Assembly: GCA_034769895.1 (NCBI GenBank)
Contig: CM068374.1
Span: forward strand, 356,114,302-356,178,301
Direction: 5' to 3'
From: Magicicada septendecula
Lineage: Eukaryota; Arthropoda; Insecta; Hemiptera; Cicadidae
Length of the DNA: 64,000 bases
Shown one piece after another: positions 22,700 to 34,767 of the stretch. Each line of letters starts with the position of its first letter. Position 1 is the stretch's first letter. Under the pieces are notes generated by a model, which saw only the letters and a program-made list of their open reading frames with translations, made no database searches and was not told the origin of the DNA. Position numbers and translations under genes: made by a program.

Positions 22700-24352
22700 T
22701 ACATGCTTTGGGAAAACTTCGTTTGTACCTTCATCGTTCATCTTTTTTTTATTAATCTGGTTAATTTCACTGTGTAATGGTGAGAAAATGGTTTCAAATC
22801 CTGTTCTTAATTTTCTTTTGTATGCTGAGCATATATTTCCATTAACAGAATAAAAGAATTAGTCAGGAATATTTTATCATAATGGGAAAAGTTTTTAGTG
22901 TCACCTAACTTAATAAATTTATTTTCCTCACAGCTGGAAAAACGTACTTCTAGTTGAGCAATAATATTGCTTAACAGTAACCAGGGTCAGCAGAATAACT
23001 TCGACTTTACTCCACTACAGCATAGCCATTTATATTGATCGTACCATGATGACTAGAAAGTTCTAAATTGGTTTTTGTCCCTTTTAAGAAATAAAAAGTT
23101 TAGGGTACGTCGACGTTTCAGCATTTCACTTCTCCCAAAATCACTCAACCGGGAAAATGGTTTTTCCAGTAGTGTCCGATACTGCAATATCACTTTCACT
23201 TTCTTCTGTTAAATCCATTTTATCCTCGTCGTAGAGATCACAAACACACCCCAGGAAGAGGTAAATAGTAATAATACACACGCAAAATGAGCTTGTGCTT
23301 AGTCCTCGAACGTAATGACTGCATAAAACTAACACAAACCACATTAAACGGTGACGAGACGCTAAATCACTCATTGCCTCCCACCCCACACATATGCACT
23401 ATGCACTAGCGTCCACCCCACCACTTGCCGGGCACAGTTCTCACGTAGTTGTACCAGTACTATGGCGGCTGCTCAGATCCCTGCCTCTGTCTGCTGCATT
23501 CTGTGGTATTATGATGCATCAAATTATAAACATTACTTTTTAATTAATTAATTAATACTTTTAATGATTAAATTTTTATTAATTAGCCATCAATTATTTA
23601 TCATTTACTACCATTTAATTCTTCACAATTTCAAATATATATTATTAATATTCATAATATCATAATACATTATTATTATCATTTCATTTCCTATAACCTT
23701 TCTACTATGAATTTTCTACTCTTCACATTTTATCCTTGATTAGTCCGGGTGACTCCTGTATTCACTATGATTTGACTTATTATATAGGCACTAACATTTA
23801 TAATCTTACTCACCTTTCTTCCTACTAACCACTACTAACAACCAGATTTACATATTATGACACCCATTTCTCAATTATAAACACCTTCACTAATTCCATT
23901 TAAATCCTTTGGCACCGCTCGTCTTTGTATTAGAATGGGTGTTCCCTACTTGGCCATATACATCCATAATTTTTTGCCCTTCCAAAATATCGGCAAACAC
24001 TCCCTTAAACTACGCTATTACCTGCCACAACGCTATACGTTGGTCACTCCTTATCACCTCACCCCCACTACAAAATATCATCAACAAATATATGTTACCC
24101 TTTACTTTACTCACCTCTACAAATAATCACCACTACTGTGTCCCTAAAATATCTAACACTCTCTTTGTGTATTATTTTCTTCAGTATTCTTATCTATCTA
24201 ACTCCCATCAACTTTAATTGACTAACTCACATGCCTTTATTTATTAATACACCTAGGCTCTATCCCTTTTTAAACTTTACATTTCTGTAATCATTGACAA
24301 TTGCATTAGAAAATTCATCTCTCACCTACTAATAACAATACATCTCAATATT

Positions 24353-24403
<51 letters not shown>

Positions 24404-24787
24404 TTAATCATTTATTATTCATTAGAAATTTTCTTCATTACAGTTTAATAATTTAACTTCATTACACAAACTTTCTTTTGTACCACATTAATTGATTAAT
24501 TAATATTCAATTATTTAAAATTTCACCATTACTTTCACTTGTTTAGTCAAAGCAAAAACATGTTAATTGTTATTATTAAATCAATTAAACTTACTGTTAC
24601 ATATATGGTGTACATAAAATTTACCTGTAATACACAACATCAAAATACACAAATACATTGACATTAATACAATTAAAAAATATACAATCCAACTTATTAT
24701 TTTATCATTGATCAAAATCAGTTCATAAGCAGTCCATTTCAAAATCACTGTTCACATATATTAAATGTTCATTACACAATAAACAAT
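22700..24787 (-). other. No gene seen; right part probably inside LTR-type element 3
   Basis: From about 23530 rightward the minus strand is purine-rich and the plus strand rich in C and T, the same skew as in the coding part of element 3. This suggests decayed retroelement DNA on the minus strand, but no RT, protease or integrase motif is readable. An (AT)n run lies at 24355-24401. Confidence 0.4.
24355..24401. repeat. (AT)n microsatellite
   Basis: Uninterrupted TA dinucleotides for about 47 bases. Confidence 0.95.
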
Positions 24788-25402
24788 CTATCCTCCATCA
24801 TTGAATAACAGTCGAATCTTAGGTCTATACAACTTAGTTTTTATTACATAAATGATACTATTATTATCATTATAATATTTGTTTAATATTTTATATTCTT
24901 CCACAATCTCGTTTCCAGAATTAATAGGTTTATCCCATATTAATTTATCATATACCATGTCACGATCAGGTATGGTTCTGTCTACCTCAGTATTATCTGT
25001 CATCATCATGTTAGTCATATAGTCATTACTATCGTCTACTACTACACCCTTTACTTCCCAAGGTAAGTAATTGTTATCATTATTATTATCATCATCTACT
25101 GTTACTGCTGTCTCAATTTCACTATAAAGTAAGTATTCACTATAATTATCCACCATCTCTACTCCTAACCTTTCTACAAATTCTCTATACTGTCTATTTA
25201 TCTTAAAAATCTCTATTACTCTCTTTCTCTCTCTCTCAATATATTTCTCACCATAACACCAAGCTACACACTCTCTCTCTCTCTCCAAATATGCAGGGGT
25301 CACTAACTCATAATTACTGCACCACCTATGAGGTACACAAAAACACCAGGGAACTCTATTTGTAGACCTATCGTCTCCCAAATATAAATCTAAGGAACTC
25401 AT
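24788..25402 (-). pseudogene. Unrecognised protein segment of element 3
   Basis: The frame is open for 204 codons from its first methionine and about 27 more upstream (ICKGVEFSFDVVVGG). It contains a cysteine/tryptophan/histidine-rich block, PWCFCVPHRWCSNYELVTP, then charged helices (ERERECVAW, KRVIEIFKINRQYREFVERLG) and an acidic, asparagine-rich tail. It does not look like capsid, protease or RT. The CxC-x3-H-x2-C arrangement could bind a metal (inference). It lies directly after the gag-like segments on the same strand and was probably part of the same polyprotein. Confidence 0.4.
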
Positions 25403-25464
25403 GTCCTTGCTAAAAATATGTGAAGACTTTACTTCACCCCCTACTACAACATCAAAGGAAAATT

Positions 25465-25788
25465 CTACCCCTTTACAAATATACTTTCTCTCAACTCTCT
25501 CTCTGATTCAACACACACAAACATCTCATTATCACTCCCAATATTCTCATCATCATTTTCTAATACCATATTCTTAATTGTATCATTATTATTACCTGTA
25601 AACTCATTATTCAAATTATCACTGTTACTCACCTTATTAATTAGCACTTTGTTTTTCGTCGTATTTTCACTGCTACTTACCTTCTGATTCTTTATTTGAA
25701 TTAACCTCTCATCTAACCTTTTAATCACTTCGTCACATTGTGTATAAAAATTATCATTACGTTTTTTAATTACAGACTTTAATATCAA
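25465..25788 (-). pseudogene. Gag-like protein, middle part (element 3)
   Basis: The 107-codon frame reads KKRNDNFYTQCDEVIKRLDERL and then becomes rich in serine, asparagine and acidic residues. It continues the coiled coil of the preceding segment after a frameshift, and its end (ESERELRES) runs over in a shifted frame into the next segment. Function beyond a structural role cannot be told. Confidence 0.45.
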
Positions 25789-25799
25789 ACTTTACATCA

Positions 25800-26109
25800 A
25801 ATCTATTTCTGATTTCATTTACTGCTCGTTAAATTGTTTATCAAAATTATCAAATTTGTCATTCAAGTTATTATATTTAACATTAGAATCACTTTTTTGC
25901 TCATCTAACTTCATGTCTAACTTTAACAATAATTGCATCATTGCACTAATCTCATCTGTTTTACTTTCGTCCCGAGTTGAGATGGGTGTTAATGGAACTG
26001 GATTTAATTCAGTGTCTCTGGTTTCACTGATCTCACTAATTGGGTTCAATGTAACGTCCATCTCACTCATAACTGTTTCGTCTACATTATCACCTTCACC
26101 AGTATTCAT
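25800..26109 (-). pseudogene. Gag-like coiled-coil protein, N-terminal part (element 3)
   Basis: The frame starts at the first ATG after the leader (MNTGEGDNVDETV). It is acidic with a proline/threonine stretch (NPVPLTPISTRDES), then a helix-forming coiled coil (QLLLKLDMKLDEQKS and NNLNDKFDNFDKQFNE). Its position after a primer site and the coiled-coil make-up fit the N-terminus of a Gag from an arthropod Gypsy-type element. The frame ends at a stop, but related coiled-coil text (NEIRNRFDVKFDIK) continues in another frame into the next segment. No zinc knuckle is seen. Confidence 0.5.
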
Positions 26110-26257
26110 TTTGCTTATTATATGTCTAACACATATAGGTCTATAACGTAACTTAACCCTACCTTTTGTACGTGTTTACGTACTTTCCCAATTATCTCAG
26201 GTAAATATTCCGTTTCTCCAGTATATATACTCTACATAAAATTAGGTCTTATGTAGA

Positions 26258-26280
26258 GTCCCTGTTCGCGAAAGCCATTT
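26258..26280 (-). other. Primer-binding site and LTR edge of element 3
   Basis: The minus strand reads ATTACA, AA, then TGGCTTTCGCGAACAGGGAC. The last eleven bases, CGAACAGGGAC, match the end of the primer site complementary to lysine tRNA used by many retroelements, and TGGC begins it; two bases are extra in the middle. The LTR would start (plus strand) TGTAATTAATTAC at 26280. Confidence 0.45.
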
Positions 26281-26726
26281 GTAATTAATTACTTTATTGC
26301 TGTTTTATTAATTAATTAGTTACATTTAATTTGAGGTGTATATTAAGATATCGCGCGCCATGTTACAAACAAATTATGTATACTTACTTACCTAAGGTCA
26401 GAATTCGTGTTATATGAAGTAGAGTCGAGGAATATATTACCTGAAATAATTCACTCGTGTTTCTGTTTGTTACCATTGAAATTACCTTTTATTGTTAATT
26501 ACGTACAAATGAATGTGACTACTGTGTGTAAAACAAACACGCTACTATCCGCCATGAGGCGTAATTCAATTCTTCATGTTAAATTCCCCTTAAACATTTC
26601 ACAAGCCCTCCAAAATAAATATGTATTATAATATTATAACATTAAAATGTTAAACATATATATGTATATAAATTTACAGTGGCACAACCCAGCACGTTTT
26701 AATATATATTATTATCCACTCTTTCA
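26281..26726 (-). other. Possible LTR of element 3; no gene
   Basis: AT-rich non-coding DNA adjoining the primer site. The outer boundary was not found. Confidence 0.25.
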
Positions 26727-26895
<169 letters not shown>

Positions 26896-27084
26896 ACAGT
26901 TATTTATTATGAGTTCATTTAAGTTAATCTTGTTACTTGATTACTTTTGGTCATATTAAGAAAGATTCTTTGTATACTTTCGAATATTAAAAATTTTGTA
27001 TACTTTGGTTACAGCCAATTTGTACTTAGCTGTCACTTCCTGTACTTTTGAGTTACATCGAAAACGTCTCCTCTTTGATCACAC

Positions 27085-27274
27085 ACTCTCGAATCTGGAC
27101 TCTCATCATCGTTGATCACACGCTCCCGAATCTGTAGCGTCCCATCTAGATCTCACTTTTGCCAAATCTGTAGCGTCCCATCTTGGATTACACGCTTCCG
27201 AATCTGTAGCGTCCCATCTAGATCTCACTTTTGCCAAATCTGTAGCGTCCCATCTTGGATTACACGCTTCCGAT
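27085..27274. repeat. Tandem repeat, 72-bp units built of two 36-bp halves
   Basis: Full units start at 27131 and 27203; a partial, more diverged copy lies before them (GATCACACGCTCCCGAA and an earlier CACACTCTCGAATCTG). Each half starts with TCTGTAGCGTCCCATCT. Confidence 0.85.
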
Positions 27275-27319
27275 GTTTAACTCAAAAAATAACTGTTATT
27301 AATAAACTTTTGGTGGTGT

Positions 27320-29950
27320 AAAATTTAAATAATTACTTCGTGAATTTGCCGGCCGTGTGAATTGGCCGACCGGCGCACTTCACGGTCCGGACGAAAATGA
27401 CAACATTTCACCACTGTGCATTGCAGAGGTGGGGCAAAACTACGTCACTGGTTCTTTGTTCGAACTGCCCAGCCTAGTTAAATACAATTGTATAATACTG
27501 CGCCTCACATTCTTTCGTCTGACGTAATCATGGGCTAGTCTTGTTTACCCGTTATTGTGACAAACAGTTATTTGCTACTTTTGTAATTTTCCACTGAATT
27601 CGACACAAATCCTGTTAACTCAAATTTACGATACTGAAAATTCTCACCAAAACTTTACCCATCTCTTATAGGGAATATAAAATAAAATACAATAATTATG
27701 TTTTGGAACAATAGTTTCCCAAAATTATAAGGGTACCAGAATTGTACCGTCACACTGGCCTGCCCGATGAGTTGAATTCAACTGTCGGGGAGAGAACAAG
27801 CCAGCAGACGTCTGCCTCTCGTGGCTCACTTGCATGCTCGTGTGAAAACAGCTATGCATTGTATCAGTGGGATTTCAGTCGTCCCTAGCAGACGTCTGCC
27901 GCAGTTGTCTTCCTCGTGTGTAAGGGCTCTAAAAGTTGGAATTCATATGTTGAAATTGATTGTGATTTGAAAATTCCATACGTTAACGGTTATTTGGTGT
28001 ACTGATGTGTGGGTGCACAACACCTCATCTAATGAACTTGATCTTGCATTCCGTCAATCATGGACTGGAACAGTTATTTATGTGAGACATGTGTTGAAAT
28101 TGTTGAAGATGGATTTTCTACTGCTAGTAAAAAATTGTGGAGACAAATTAATGGAGTTTAATAAGATTCTGTTTTGAAAATTGAAGTGTTATTTTGCTAC
28201 ATTTATATTGTGCCACCTTGCTGAAGATCCAAGTCTACTAAACAAAGTGTTATTGTTTGAAATAGTGGCAACATAGTACACATGAATAAAAGTAACAAAC
28301 GTTCTGACATCCGTATAATGTGTATGGCCCAAATTCTTCTTTTGTTTACAGATCACTCCTGTAAAAGATGTGTTTTCCTAACTTATTTCTATAAAAACTT
28401 TCTACGTTTATTAAATATATAATGTACATATACATTTCGAAGTGAACCAATCTGTGATCAGTTTTTAATGATGTGGTTTGAGAGGTTATATATAAAAAAG
28501 TGTGATATTTTATTAAAAATACAATCAATATGTCAAATGTATACTCAATGTGTAATTCTTTTCTTTTTTTTTGTGTGTAAGTAGGTGTTTTTGTGTTTTC
28601 TGGTGGAAAAGGTATAACACGTTTGTAGTTATTAATATATTTACATGTAAATAGTTGTAGTTCTGATTCTGGTACAAATGTATATGTAATGAGAACAAAC
28701 GTTTTATGAAGTATTCAGTTTCCTGAAACATTTTTTTTTTTAAAGACAGCTAAAATCTCAAAGTGTTGGTTGCAGTCAGTAACGTGTACAGTTTGTGTAA
28801 TGCCGTTTTGAGTTTAATGAGCTTTAACATTGAAACGTTCCCCATACTTGTATGCTTCTGTCTGTCATACGTTGCAATGTGATTGGAACAAACTACTGTG
28901 AGGTGAACATTTTCTAGAATGCTTATATTGTCATGTTAAAGTGTATCAGAGTACGAGGACATGTCCATCAGTTAATAAAACAACTGTCGGCTGGATGTTA
29001 AATAGTTTTACCAAAGTGCGTAAGTACATTAAGTTCAAAACAGAACGGCTTTGTGATTTTAGCATGTGTCAAGCAACTGTGTCTAGTCAAAGTAGTAAAA
29101 AAAAAATTTATTTTTCCAGTAATAAGTAACTTAGATGGTTGAAATTAATCCAGGTCATTAATACCTCATTCACTGTTGATATATATTTTTTTGTACTCAG
29201 AAACCTAATTGTTATTTTTGTTTCCTACAATTGATCGTACATAATTTTTGATTGTAAAAAAATTCTGACAAAGTAGTATATAAAACAATATAAAGCAAAA
29301 AATAAAAAAATATTTTTTACAGCTTGTGAAAACATTTATTGAAATTTAATAAGTTTGTACTGGTATAAAATGTTTATTTTTGTTATAATACTGCTTACTA
29401 AAACAACAAATAGTATAAATTTTTCGTATAATGAGGAAAATAAAACAAAAATACTCATAACGTATGACGTATAAAATATGTAAATCTGAACGATGCCATT
29501 TCATATAAAGGCTTCCATATTTCTTGTATTATGTGTATGTAAATTTGTACATATAAGTTAATTATTTGATTACTCTTTTGTATAAGATGTAAATAAAAAA
29601 AACTTGTGCTTAATCCTATGTAATCAAGTAGATATATTATTAAAGTAGAGGTTAATTAAAGGAAGATTTGTAATAAGTGCAAAATATTAAATTAAGTTTT
29701 GTATTACTTTTGCTTCGGAACTATTTCTGTGAAAAATTAGTGAAAATGTAAAAATTGGGCATCCTGTGTGGCAGATAATAAAAAAAACCATAATGTGTGC
29801 TAAGGCTTTTTTCCAGTTAAACTGCTTATTTATTTATTTGTTACATGGCCTGTCTGCTCACAACATGCAACCTACAGATTGCACTTTTTTCTGTGATACT
29901 GTGAGGACAAGTGAACGATCTCGTAGTAGTGTAATTTCTTAGTTTTGAGT
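27320..29950. other. No gene seen
   Basis: Non-coding DNA. A GC-richer block at 27340-27930 starts near 27430 with CAGAGGTGGGGC, similar to the hAT-type end at 22583, and holds the 12-bp palindrome GCAGACGTCTGC twice (about 27804 and 27889). The rest is AT-rich without motif. Confidence 0.45.
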
Positions 29951-30023
29951 TTCAAACAGTTTTCTTTTTTGTCGTCAGAACTTCAGCTTGCCGGGCTGTA
30001 AGGGTCCAAGGTTGGTTGTTGGG

Positions 30024-30066
30024 TGCAAACGTTTCGGCCGTCCCTTTGACACCCATCTTCAGTACA
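30024..30066 (-). ncRNA. Hammerhead ribozyme-like motif 1
   Basis: On the minus strand: stem I strand TGTA, core CTGAAGA, stem II (GGGTGTC against GACGGCC, one mismatch and one wobble), core GAAA, a minimal stem III of A-C-G-T, cleavage-site T, then TGCA closing stem I (three pairs plus one wobble). All invariant core positions of CUGANGA...GAAA are present. Very short stem III is typical of the hammerheads of Penelope-like elements, which act as dimers. The surrounding block (29950-30225) is GC-richer and probably part of such an element; the minus-strand frame through it has no known domain. Confidence 0.6.
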
Positions 30067-30319
30067 GAAGGCTGCAACACACTGACCAAGGTTTTGCAGC
30101 CATTGACCACTGAACTGTGGTTAAGGGTAGTGGCTTTTGGAGTCCGCACGAAGGTATTGTCTGACATCACCAGTCTGGATGACCACGGCTTTACAGCCTG
30201 GTAAGCCAAAGTTCTGATAACATAGAAGCCGCGTATGAAAACCTCAGACTGTTTTCATTTTCCTTTGTGTTTTTTTATAAATATTCATGCTAAATTTGCT
30301 TTCATCATCATGATGTGGA

Positions 30320-30445
<126 letters not shown>

Positions 30446-30489
30446 CTGGGTATCTTCAGAGCAAAATCCATAAATGGGTTATTTTTAAA

Positions 30490-30662
30490 CATAATATTAT
30501 AGTCAAAAGTAAGGTAAAATTCAACCATAAAACTGTTATAAAAATTTCACAAAAATTATGGTAGCATTCCTGAATTTATGGCTATAAGTAACCATAATAT
30601 TATAGTGAAAATTAAGGTAAAATTCAACCATGTAAGGGTTATAAAAATTTCACAAAAATTAA
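30490..30662 (+). repeat. Direct duplication, two diverged copies of ~70 bp
   Basis: ATAATATTATAGT-x-AAA plus AAGGTAAAATTCAACCAT to TTTCACAAAAATTA occurs at 30490-30556 and again at 30593-30662. Confidence 0.75.
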
Positions 30663-31182
30663 GATAAAAAATAACTATAAAAAATTCTGAAAATGTCTTA
30701 TCAGCTTTCACCATGAACCAACCATAAACTGATACACTCCTAAATTAATTTTACTCTAACCATAAAGTAACCATTAACTAACAAATTTCTAAACTAACCA
30801 TAAAGTTTCAGTCACCCTTACATCAACCATTAATATACCGTCTAACCTGTTCCAGCCATAAACCAACCATAAATTATAAAGATGTAAAATAAAAGCGTGT
30901 TCAGTTCTAATTCTCAAATCTGTCCATTAATAATGTGTCTGCAAAAAAAATGCATTTGCTTTCAGTAAACCTAAGCCTAATACAATATAACTTTATGCTA
31001 TGCGTATCTATGAAATAGGTGCACCATCTACCCTCATTATATTATACCTTACACTATACTCCTCTAATATCCACAGGTTAATATATCTATTAGTCCATTG
31101 TTTTCTTCGACTATAAGTCTTTTTATAGTTAATATTACCTCGTGTATCCTGGTGCTCCTCCTTCCAACTTCAGTGTTTTTTA

Positions 31183-31226
31183 ACAATTACGCGTTTCGAG
31201 ACTCATGGTCCCATCATCAGGTTGTA
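31183..31226 (-). ncRNA. Hammerhead ribozyme-like motif 2 (downstream of Penelope-like endonuclease)
   Basis: The minus strand reads ACAAC, core CTGATGA, stem II (GGGAC against GTCTC, one wobble), GAAA, the self-complementary CGCG as stem III, T, cleavage-site A, then ATTGT. Four of five stem I positions pair. It lies about 155 bases downstream of the endonuclease stop on the same strand, the position expected in the terminal repeat of a Penelope-like element. Confidence 0.65.
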
Positions 31227-31378
31227 AAAACGAAAATCACTCACATGGAGTACATCAGCTTAATAAAATACAAATTAAAACTTTCACTCGCACATCATTC
31301 CAGAACACAAAGTCATAGTACCGAGTGTATACAATTACACCACTACACGATGCGCATTGTATCGGACCTCGCGAGCGA

Positions 31379-31855
31379 CTAACCGTTACACGTCGCACTA
31401 TATCTACCTTTATCTATGTGTTGTTCCAACACGCGTATGGCCGTTTCATACAGTCTGTTGGACTTAAAAGAAAGCTTGTCGTTCAAGAGCTGATTACCTT
31501 GGGTTTTTGAGGCTTTATAAATTTCAAATTCTTCCAGCGTGTCCATAAGTCTGCCCTTTTTACAGAAATGTAACGGCTTGAAGCTACTTTGAAAACTCGA
31601 GTAATTATGGTTCTGGTTGACTATATGCAAGGCAAAGTTTGATTTTATCTTCTGGATGTCACCTCTAGGGAGATGTTCTCTGTACCTATCCAGAAATTTC
31701 CTGCCCGTTTGTCCAACATAAAAATTGTTGCAGTCCTCGGATTCTATTTTATAAATACCAGAACAGTTTTCTACTAGTCTGTTGGTCACTGGTCTCAAGG
31801 CGTTCAAAATACAATTACTCGTGAAAGAAACTACGGAACCGTGTTTTTTAAAAAC
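31379..31855 (-). pseudogene. Penelope-like GIY-YIG endonuclease, C-terminal fragment
   Basis: The first ATG-started frame (31807-31379, 142 codons) continues upstream without stop to about 31855 (FKKHGSVVSFTSNC). It carries GIYKIESEDC and NFYVGQTGRKFLDRYREHL, the GIY-YIG core with its conserved Arg and His, and KSNFALHIVNQNHNY and FCKKGRLMDTLEEFEIYKA further on. This pattern, with the paired cysteines around the first strand, is specific to Penelope-like retroelements, where the domain nicks the target for primed reverse transcription. The RT domain is missing: the copy is 5'-truncated and ends in a fold-back at 31870-31901. Confidence 0.85.
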
Positions 31856-31901
31856 GTTCTGCCCGTTTCTTTTATGTTGGACAAACGGGCAGGAAATTTC
31901 T
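31692..31901. repeat. 32-bp inverted repeat in the Penelope-like fragment
   Basis: Bases 31692-31723 (inside the endonuclease frame) recur as exact reverse complement at 31870-31901. The second copy begins at a local 10-bp hairpin, CTGCCCGTTT against AAACGGGCAG. Confidence 0.9.
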
Positions 31902-32623
31902 TTCTGTATCCTCTAAATTATTCATTAGACTTTTGTTCAAAACACCAGACTTCGTAGACCTCCATGATATTGTATCCCTTCTCTAATGCCCTCAATAGTA
32001 GTCCAAGTTCCTATGAATACTCGCTGTTCGTTAGTATGTACATACACCTTATTCTTCCCCTCAGCACACTTCATACACAGAGGGAACAAAAGTTTGCCCG
32101 TCTTAACAGGAAGCACAGGACAATAGAAACCTATAGGCACCAATACCTTACACTTTACCTAATACTTAACACTTTACTTCCTGCATTTCTTAAACTTAAC
32201 TGGGTGTCCTACAGGGTAATTATCATAGAACATCACGGTTGGATACAGGCTAACCACATCTATATACCTCAGTTTCTCGCCAGTCACTTTTAGTTTGCTG
32301 GCATTAGTTCTACCTCCAAAGAATGCATCTTGGGGATTGAGAGGTTAAATGACTTGTGCCTTAGACTCTGTACTCACCTTCTTGTATGTTGACAGCCAGT
32401 CACACTCCCACATCTCAACAACTGTATATCCAGCCTTTGTCATCCTTTCAGACCACATTCATCTGTCTTGTTGTACAAGTCACCCATACTTTCTCTAGTC
32501 ACTTCGTTAATAGTATCAAATCTGTAACATCTGGGACAACCATGCCAGAAACATCCGTGGTATTGGTACACAGTTTTACTGTCTTCACAATAACCAAGAA
32601 CTGTACTACCACATATTGTAGCA
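31902..32623. other. No gene seen
   Basis: Non-coding interior of the composite element; short frames here have no known motif. Confidence 0.5.
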
Positions 32624-32740
32624 TAATTTTTGTGGAATTTTTATAACGGTTTTATGGTTGAATTTTACCTTACTCTCTACTATAATAGTGTGGTTAAAAA
32701 TAACCCTTTTATGGATTTTGCTCTGAACGTATCCAGTTAC

Positions 32741-32847
<107 letters not shown>

Positions 32848-32849
32848 TT

Positions 32850-33600
32850 TCATTTTAGTTATTATTATGAATGTCTCATGTTCGATTCACTTTTGAGACG
32901 GGTTTAGAGCAGATTTTCTAGTTCTATGATGATGATGGAACCCAATATGCAACCAACAGTATTTTTATGAAGTTCTATAATTTTTGGGAAGAGGGAAATT
33001 ATCTTGTAATTTATTGACCAATGTACATATTATATTGTATTGTGTAATAAATATGATAATTGACAATTCAGACTGTATAAAGATTGAACAATTATTGTGA
33101 TTAAGAATAAGGAGAAACAAAACAATAATCTTTCCACCTGAACGGTAAAAATACAAGTTCTTTAAATACCGCTGTGTCAGCTTTAGCATAGTTGCGTTTA
33201 GGATGTAAGTTTGTTATACTGTACAGTAACATATAATGAAAATCTAGTCTGTTGATAACAGCTTTACGCTTTCATACAATCAATTGTTTAATCGTTAAGT
33301 AAAAAGAAAAACTGCCGTGAAATCGTTTACCCACTTCAACAGTCAGTGCTAAATTGTACTATACAAGTCAGTTGTATTATGGGTTAGTTTTTGTATTAGC
33401 TGTATGGATATTTGTGTGTACACTTACTTTGATACTTTTTTAAATTTTAATTCAATTATATTATAACTTTAATTTTGTGATTATATTGAGTTTAATTAGT
33501 TAATAAAAAAAAAATTGGATTGTATGTTCTTATGTAGAACTCAGCGTGTTGGTTTCACCAGTGTCGCAAATTGGGGTTTTTTGAGCAGTTCACGTTACTA
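32850..33600. other. No gene seen
   Basis: AT-rich, short frames only. Confidence 0.5.
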
Positions 33601-33679
33601 CCAGGTCGTATAAAAGACCTTTTAAATTACTTAATCCTTAATGTCTTGTCTAGTCTTATGGGTGTAAGGCAGTTTGTGG

Positions 33680-34080
33680 AGTTGAGGGACTTTATAGAAT
33701 TTCTTTTCTGTTTCCTCCTGATCTGTGCTGGTTCAGGCCTGCCAACCAGTTTTTCTGATTTCATGATTCTATGGTGTTTTCGTAGGCCTGTCTCGGCATC
33801 TCATCTTTAATAGTCTTGTCTCAGACATTCTTTTAAGTTATCCTTTCTACATTCATTCTTTGAATGTGAGAAAACCGTTCAATTGCTATTCTTCTGTTAT
33901 AAAATCTGGATTGTTTTCTGAATCTTTCTGTAAACGTGTCATTTCTAATTTTGTCCACAAGGGCCTTATTTATTGTCTATATTTCATCTATTTTTCTTTA
34001 GAATCTTATCTTTATTATTTCAATTGTTGTTCATGGTTTTTCGAAGATTTCCCACGACTCTGACATGCAGTTATGGGAAC
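33680..34080 (-). pseudogene. Possible C-terminal tail of a LINE ORF2
   Basis: On the minus strand, in changing frames, the text reads ACQSRGKSSKNHEQQLK, then AIERFSHIQRMNVERI, then DEMPRQAYENTIES. The order resembles the end of RTE/R1-type ORF2, where YGxExW...KL is followed by W-GHV-RM and then RGRPRKRW-like text. Several stops break it. The similarity is loose, and the reading as a LINE tail is tentative. Confidence 0.35.
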
Positions 34081-34089
34081 AACTACTTT

Positions 34090-34765
34090 TCTGAACATTT
34101 CACCTACTGTTGACTTTTAAAAGAAGGCAAAAAAGTTGATTCTCTATAAAAATGTATTTTTTTTTTAAGATCAGCATAGTTAAATTCTTATTTGTAGATG
34201 GATGCAGTTAATTTACTGGGAAATCTTAGTGGATTATTTTAAACATACTATACAAAAATTATGACAAGTATGTGTTTTTGTTAATAGTAAAAAATTGTAC
34301 ATTTTATTTCCACATGTGATTTGCATCAGTTTTTGTTGTAATCTTTATTAATCTTTATAAGACGTATAAAACATTGTAGATACTATGTAATCTTTTTTTT
34401 TTATAAGTACAGAATGTCTGTATACAAGAAATAATTATACTTAAGCGACTCATGACTTTTATTCATTGTGTCATATATTACTTATAGAAATCTGTAACAC
34501 GTATTTCAGTATTCAGTGTATTTCAAAACCTGTTTTTAGGATGAAGTTATTAGATTAAACTAGTTCATTATTACTGGATTTTATGCCACTTATAATGTTG
34601 ATTTTTTGTGTAAATGTGATGTGTCTTCATGTTTTCATTAACCGGAATGTGATAATGAAATCATGAGTATTGACATGATTTTTTTTAATTTCTGAAGTTT
34701 CTTGTTTGTATATAATTTATGTTAGTATTTGTTTTTCCTTTATGTAATACTTGTCTGGAATGATA
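34090..34765. other. No gene seen
   Basis: AT-rich, no recognisable motif. Confidence 0.5.
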
Positions 34766-34767
34766 TA

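Larger units (their letters stand above)
24788..26280 (-). mobile_element. LTR-type retroelement fragment (element 3): leader plus gag-like gene
   Basis: On the minus strand an LTR-like end (ATTACA) is followed by a primer-binding site, a leader of about 150 bases and a coding region of about 440 codons split by frameshifts. The purine-rich sense strand is typical for LTR elements. No pol gene is recognisable downstream. Confidence 0.5.

Noticed and set aside
24788..26109. Host gene with asparagine-rich protein
   Set aside because: Frameshifts, an adjacent primer-binding site and the coiled-coil start fit a retroelement better.
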